64,000 bases of DNA, taken from positions 75,933,626-75,997,625 of the forward strand of contig OZ005649.1 in the NCBI GenBank assembly GCA_963930645.1, in the 5' to 3' direction. The DNA comes from Salticus scenicus (lineage: Eukaryota; Arthropoda; Arachnida; Araneae; Salticidae). Shown here piece after piece: positions 58,106 through 64,000 of this stretch. The first letter of the stretch is position 1, and every line of letters begins with the position of its first letter. The position numbers and the translations under genes were made by a program. The notes beneath the pieces are model-generated. The model was not told where the DNA came from. It worked only from the letters and a program-made list of their open reading frames with translations, and ran no database searches.

Positions 58106-59540
58106 GTGCTTTTTAGTTTACATTTCAATAAAAGCGTGTTCTTTAATTTTTTTAAAGTATAATTTTATTTTTAATTACTTTTTTTAAGCCTCGGCTGTAA
58201 AAAAAAATTTTTACATTAAAATATCAGTTGTGGATTAGAGGGATTTGTTGACAGAGCAATTTCATAAAAATGCAGTGTACATGACATATGAATATTTAAA
58301 CAATAAATATTGTTTCACGAAGAACTTATAATTACCTCCTTACAGCCTAGATTTTTAGGCAAATACGCTTGGTTGACGTAAAATTTAAATATCTTTGTGA
58401 TATTCATTTTTCTTCCTTTTTCACTAGAATGAACATAATTATAAATTAAATTTCTATAAGCACTTTTTCTAAAGTATTATTATAGCGTTTTAGCACTTTG
58501 AAATCTTCAAAATGTATGCTTAATAAAGCAGCTACTACGTAGCTTCTACTCACGTAGCTAGTAGACGGAAAGGGAGGGGGGTGCCAGGTTTAATCCCAGA
58601 TTACAATAGTTTGAAGTTTTCGGTCGTTTTCTTCGAAACTCTCATGTATATGTGCTAGGATAGCAGGAATATTAACACCGTTTTACTTATCTATAAAGCA
58701 TATGCTGAACCATTTAATTGCATTCATGATATTGCTAAATTTTATTACAAAAGACATTTTTATTTTATTTATTAATTTTTTAGAATGCCAATGTGCATTC
58801 ATCTATAAAAAAAAAAAAAAAAAAATTAAATATCTGTAATTGTGTTTTAATAAAATAAAATTTTCAGACACAAGAAGCTTTGGTTGAGAAAAAAAAAAAA
58901 AAAAAAAACGAACAATGACTGACTTTTAGAAAAAAATATATTCGTAATTTCAAGTCAAATTAGTTAGTAAAATTATGCAATATTATTATTATTTTATTTA
59001 TTTATTTATTTATTGTATTTTTTATAAATTTGAATTACATTATAATGAACTATTTGTTATATTGATGAATGTTTAAAAAAGTTGCTGCTGTTTGTTTAAA
59101 ACTGACATCATATCTATAATATCAATAAATAAATAAAATAAAAAATTCTTAAAAAGTATAGATATCCGAGAATCTCACTGTCGGATATTTTTCATGATTA
59201 CAATATAATTTTCTTATTTCTCTAAATATCTTCGTGGAATAATAAATATGATCTGACTGAACATAATTTAATACATATTTTACACTATTAAAATAAAAAA
59301 TAAAATAGGTTAAGAGCATGCAATACCTTTATTTAAAGTTCTTTAAATAGTAAAAATTTTAACCTTAATATATGTTCGAAAGTATAAAAAATATTATGCG
59401 AATGGAATACAATTTATGCATTATTTTTATAACATTTAAACAAATAAATAAATAAGTAAAAGAAATGAATTAAGAAATTTTTATTTAAAAATTTTAAACA
59501 GTAACATTTTTGATAGTTTTAGTTTTAAAAATTAGTTAGT
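58106..59540. other. AT-rich non-coding stretch
   Basis: No gene recognised. A-runs occur at 58808-58825 and 58890-58908, and a TTTA microsatellite at 58993-59015. Confidence 0.6.
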
Positions 59541-59602
59541 CTAGACGGTGTAATGGTTATCGTCCCTGATTCCCGCACGGTTGGTTCCGGGCTCGAATTT
59601 TT
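59541..59602 (+). repeat. tRNA-derived SINE-like head (second copy)
   Basis: AGACGGTGTAATGGTTATCG is close to the head at 56460, and GGGCTCGAATTTTT provides a B-box-like sequence. It is truncated compared with 56455-56615. Confidence 0.5.
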
Positions 59603-60200
59603 TAACTAAGACAAATTATATATCATTTAAAATTTTTAAAATATTATTTTTTCATTGATTGATGAATTTTACTTATTTATTGATAATTTATCAGAAGGAT
59701 TTGGTCACTTTTTAAAATTTATTTATTATTATTATTTTAAGCCATTTAGTGTAAATCCAATAAAATATTGTTATTTGAATATAACATTAAAATATATTTT
59801 ACTATGTTAAAAAGTTATTTTTATTTCAGTTTAGCAACCAACAAAAGTAATATTACTGTCATAGCATATATTTTGTATCAGATCTTTAAATTAGAGTTTA
59901 TAGATTTGATGCAATTCATAATTATGTCTAATTAAAGAATGTACACGAAAGAAGAAAATCTGAGTGTTGCAAAAATATAAAAATCACGATGACACACACA
60001 GCGATAAATGCGAGCATATGAATGTGTTTGAGAGAGTGACAAGTGAGTAATGCTTTCTTAGCAACCCTTCGTGTGGGGAGTGTCTGCATTGCCGCAATTT
60101 TTGTCGCTTCAAGGTATACCGTGTAATAACAGCTTTATTCGCAAGTGCTGCGACATCGGGGAAAAAAAATAGAGGTTTAATAATCAATTTTAGCACTATA
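59603..60200. other. Non-coding stretch
   Basis: AT-rich with a more balanced segment at 60045-60160. No gene recognised. Confidence 0.5.
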
Positions 60201-60311
60201 TACTAGCTGGCTTCGCCCGCTAGCGGGTCAGTATTTTCAAATGAATCATTAAAAATAATGAATCACTAACGGAAACTTTTAGTGTTAAGAAAAGAAATAA
60301 AAAAAAAAAAA

Positions 60312-60660
60312 ATCATTTCTGATTGGGTAAAAAGTCGGGCCGGGTCTCCACGCGCTGCGCGCGCGTATTCCTTCCCTGACCCTTCATGCCCCCTAAAAAA
60401 AAATCATTTCTGATCGGGTAAAAACTCGCACCGGGTCCCCACTGCCTTCGGCAGCGCAGTCCCGTGCGCGCTGCGCGCGCACAACTTCAGGGATACACGC
60501 GCTGCACGCGCGTATTCCTTCTCTGACCCTTCGTGCCCCCTAAGAAAAAATCATTTCTGATCGGGAAAAAACTCGCACTGGGTCCCCACTGCCTTCGGCA
60601 GGGCAGTCGCGTGCGCGCTGCGCGCGCACAAGTTAAGGGATACGCGCGCGGTGCACGCCT
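60312..60660 (+). repeat. GC-rich tandem units
   Basis: Three units starting with AATCATTTCTGAT (about 60313, 60401, 60549). They carry CGCGCTGCGCGCG palindromes and an imperfect CTGCCTTCGGCAG hairpin. They stand out sharply from the AT-rich surroundings. Confidence 0.7.
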
Positions 60661-60739
60661 ATTTCTTCTCCACCCTTTCAGGCCCTCTTAATTAACCTAC
60701 GTATACCAATTTTGAACGATCTAACTCATTTGGCTGAGA

Positions 60740-61990
60740 TGCAAAAGTAAACGTAATCAGGACACCTCAAAACGTGTAAATCTGGTGAAAACTTTCGATA
60801 ACTTAAAAGAACTTTAAAATATCTTTCGAATGATGTATTAAAAATAATTGAATCATAATTAGAAATTGAAATATTGAAATTTGAAAATATTACAGCGCCA
60901 TCTGGCGGTACAAATATCTGTATTCCACTGTTTGATTCCAATTCAAAAAAGCTTTCTAATGATGTCTTACTTATGAAGTTATTTTAAATAGTAGCTGAGA
61001 TACAAAAGAAAACTAATTCAGGGCATCTCAAAACGTGTAAATCTGGTGAAAACTTTCGATAATTTAAAAGAACTTTAAAATATCTTTCGAATGATGTATT
61101 AAAAATAATTTAATCATAATTAGAAATTGAAATATTGAAATTTGAAAATATTACAGCGCCATCTGTCAGTAGAAATTTCTGTATTCCACTGTTCCATTCC
61201 AATTCAAAAACGCTTTCTAATGATGTATTACTTATGAAATTATTTTAATTAGTAGCTGAGATACAAAGAAAACTAATTCAGGACACCTCAAAACGTGTAA
61301 ATCTGGTGAAAACTTTCGATAATATAAAAGAACTTTAAAATATCTTTCGAATGATGTATTAAAAAAAAAATAATCATAATTAGAAATTGAAATATTGAAA
61401 TTTGAAAATAATACAGCACCATAAGAGAAAACTGATTCAGGACACCTCAAAACGTGTAAATCTCGTGAAAACTTTCGATAATTTAAAAGAACTTTAAAAT
61501 ATCTTTCGAGTGATGCATTAAAAATAATTTAATTATAATTAGAAATTGAAATAATGAAATTTGAAAAAATTACAGCGCCATCTGGTGGTAGAAATTTCTG
61601 TATTGCACTGTTCGATTCCAAATCAAAAAAGCTTTCTAATGATGTATTACTTATGAAATTATTATAATTAGTATCTGAGATACAAAAGAAAACTCATTCG
61701 GGACACCTCAAAACGTGTAAATCTGGTGAAAACTTTCGATAATATAAAAGAACTTTAAAATATCTTTCGAATTAAGTATTAAAAATAATTTAATCATAAT
61801 TAGAAATTGTAATATTGAAATTTGAAAATATTACAACGCCATAAAAGAAAACTGATTCAGGAGACCTCAAAACGTGTAATTCTGGTGAAAACTTTCGATA
61901 ATTTAAAAGAACTTGACCTCAAAACGTGTAAATCTGTTGAAAACTTTGAATTATGTAAAAGAACTTTAAAATATCTTTCGTATGATGTAT
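60740..61990 (+). repeat. 260-bp tandem repeat array
   Basis: CCTCAAAACGTGTAAATCTG recurs at about 60765, 61025, 61286, 61445, 61707, 61866 and 61918. Full units are about 260 bp; two are shortened to about 160 bp and one to about 52 bp. Each full unit includes a run with ACAGCGCCATCTG. Confidence 0.8.
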
Positions 61991-62697
61991 AAAAAATAAA
62001 TTAATCGTAATTAGAAATTGAAATACGCGTATTAGAATATTGCAAAAATGTCCGGCGTGTAAAGATAAAATTTAATTTGCAATTAAAATGTAAATCTTTT
62101 GTTTATTGACCAAAATCGATGAAATTTGAAATGCAAGTTTGTTTTGTGGTGTAAATATTATATACTAAATAAAATGTGTAAAATTTGAAAAATTGAAGAA
62201 AATAGAATTGCAATTTTTAATCGCAGTACGAAACACGTGACTTCATTAAATACCAGATGTGTTTCCGTTGAAGACTGCTGTAGACGAAAAGTCTGCAAAG
62301 CTAAGATTCTTGTGATTTGTTGCCAATATTTTTTTATAGTTTAGTTAATTTTAAAAAAATCTAATTGTCCGATCGATAAGCCGTTTAAACCATCGGTTTA
62401 AGAAAAAAAAGCCCTTTGCAATGGTATCTTGTTTGTAATGATACGACTGATATTTCTAATTTATTTTCCTCCTTTTCCGTAAAAATGTCGCTTTTTAAGC
62501 ATTTAATCATGAATTCTGGGTCATTTTTCGTTAGACAATGGTCGACATTTTAATTAATATCTCCGCTAATTAGGGTCGCATCGTTTAGCAAATTAGATAA
62601 CCCAGATCTGCGATAAATTCTCTGTCCATCGGTACCTGTTTGAAGTCCGTGCGACCTTTAGCGGCGGAGCCTTAGCTGCGTCAAGCCGTTTCTCACA

Positions 62698-62733
62698 GAC
62701 AGACAGACAGACACACACACACACACACACACG
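62698..62733. repeat. (CAGA)n(CA)n microsatellite
   Basis: ACAGACAGACAGACACACACAC near the right end of the composite repeat. Confidence 0.85.
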
Positions 62734-62757
62734 CGTACAGATTTTAATAATATAGGA

Positions 62758-63654
62758 GAAGATACTACTATTGTTAATTATTAGAATGTGTATTTAAAAT
62801 AAAAAGTTTAAATTTTATTTAAAAAAAAAAAAAAATAATAATAATAATAATAATAATAATGATTTAGTGTTTCTCGTTAAAAACAAATAAACACATTATT
62901 AAAAACGAATAAAATAAAATAAACAAATGGCTAAAATAAGAAGCATGTATGCTTAAAAACAAAAAACAATTCCTTCCTATTATTTAATAAGTATTCTTTT
63001 ATCCCTCATTAAAAAAAAGTTTTCTTACAATCCAAAAAACTTTCCAAGAGAGAATGTACCGATAATTGAAGGAGACATATTATTTCAAACTTGTGTTTGC
63101 GTTTGAGTAGTTCATTAGAATGAGTGCTTCAAAAGAAAGATCTTTCTTCACGCTTTTGTTATGATTGCATGATTAGATAAAAGAGGTTCATACTACTAAT
63201 TTAAGAAAGATAATTTTTTTATCTTATTTCTTTTTTCTTTTCTTTCATTTTAATATTTGATTGTACACGAGTGCAGAAATAAGGAAAACATATTTTGAGA
63301 ACTACGCAAAATTATAAGCAAAACTTATTCACTAAATATTTCTTTCTTTGGTTTATTTATTATTGTAAAAAGAAACAAGTATATTGTGGCCAACGTAAAA
63401 CTTTTCTGCATTTACCTATACAAATGTATTCGTTACAAATGTCTTATCAAAATTATTTTACATGATGAGTGCAAACGATTTTTCTCTTCTAGAAGTACTA
63501 ACAAAATGTCCAAAGAAATTTTATTTACTCACTACTCTTAATTTTTTTTTTTTTTTTATTCTTAAATTCTTAAATTCTTTCTTTCTTTTTTTTTTTTTTT
63601 TTTTTTTTTTTAAGAAAAAAAAAAAAAAAAAAAAAAAAAAATCAACAACAGTGG
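62758..63654. other. AT-rich non-coding stretch
   Basis: No gene recognised. It includes an AAT microsatellite (62835-62862) and adjoining T- and A-runs (63585-63643), the source of a spurious Phe/Lys-rich frame. Confidence 0.6.
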
Positions 63655-63775
63655 GAAATTATCACAGATCAGGGATTCAACCATCTTTTTTAAAGGTATT
63701 GGCCAGTTATTTTAAAAAATTTCCATATTAAAAATTTGCCCTCTAGAGAGAAAAGCGTTGCTCCTGTGTGTAGAA
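63655..63775 (-). repeat. Diverged family A fragment
   Basis: ATCACAGATCAGGGATTCAACCATC (matched in part) followed by TTTAAAGGTATTGG parallels the segment at 9050-9100 of copy 2. The remainder is lost or unrecognisable. Confidence 0.5.
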
Positions 63776-64000
63776 AAAATATTTTTTAGTTCATTATTAC
63801 TATTGTACATAATCCTTTTAAAATTCATAATGATTTGTTAAAGATAGACTTTACTGTGCACATTTATGGTTAATTTGTTCGTATTCTGAAACATTAACTT
63901 TAAAATTAAAAGAAAAGAAAAGATATAGTAAAGCCACCTGTTGAACGATTTTCACCAAATTTTAACAGGTACTTATTTACGTTATGATGTAGCTACATAT
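63776..64000. other. AT-rich non-coding end of window
   Basis: No feature recognised. Confidence 0.5.

Larger units (their letters stand above)
60201..62757 (+). repeat. Long composite interspersed repeat
   Basis: It begins ACTAGCTGGCTTCGCCCGC and ends after a (CA)n tract with TAATATAGGAGAAG, a start and end style common in arthropod interspersed repeats of unresolved class. It contains two internal arrays, GC-rich units at 60312-60660 and 260-bp units at 60740-61990. A ~700-bp unique part follows. No reverse transcriptase or transposase is visible. The class is not determined. Confidence 0.5.

Overview
The window is AT-rich eukaryotic DNA full of microsatellites, long poly-A/poly-T runs and layered transposable elements. 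No host gene can be identified with confidence. Intron-bearing element genes, tRNA-derived repeats, and Ty3/gypsy, Polinton, Penelope-like, CMC, mariner, pogo and piggyBac-type remnants point to a metazoan, probably an arthropod and possibly an arachnid. That taxonomic call is an inference.

The centrepiece is 20378-35976, a 15.6-kb near-perfect palindrome flanked by a 6-bp direct repeat (CTTAAT at 20372-20377 and 35977-35982) and bounded by 5'-AG...CT-3'. Length of duplication, termini and content match a Polinton/Maverick. Each ~7.7-kb arm carries the same gene, a protein-primed family B DNA polymerase with N-terminal C2H2 zinc fingers and three small upstream exons. The arms point away from a 169-bp unique centre (28097-28265). 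No integrase, ATPase, protease or capsid gene is visible, so the element looks like an inverted-duplication, polymerase-only Polinton.

The second large system is 39495-53443, a Ty3/gypsy LTR retrotransposon with 1017-bp LTRs differing at two positions and a 5-bp TSD (ACGTC). It has gag, a TTTAAAC -1 frameshift site, protease-RT-RNase H, and an integrase split by a 3.4-kb CMC-type (CACTG-ended) DNA transposon at 46376-49801. Gag also carries an in-frame stop, and the integrase a frameshift. The retrotransposon itself landed inside an older interspersed repeat, here 'family A'.

Region by region: 1-7.6 kb is AT-rich with a SINE-like duplicate and a decayed pogo/Tigger transposase (about 3.4-4.5 kb). 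7.6-9.6 kb is a tandem pair of family A. 9.67-11.8 kb is a non-autonomous piggyBac-like element. 14.36-14.94 kb is a nested inverted-repeat element. 16.7-17.4 kb is a tRNA-Lys-like cassette with a 12-bp target duplication. 18.1-18.8 kb is a mariner-type MITE. 20.4-36 kb is the Polinton palindrome. 36.9-38.9 kb is an inverted Penelope-like reverse transcriptase. 39.2-54.7 kb is family A with the nested LTR element. 54.7-60.2 kb holds a possible exon and tRNA-derived SINE heads. 60.2-62.8 kb is a long repeat with GC-rich and 260-bp internal tandem units. The rest is AT-rich non-coding DNA.
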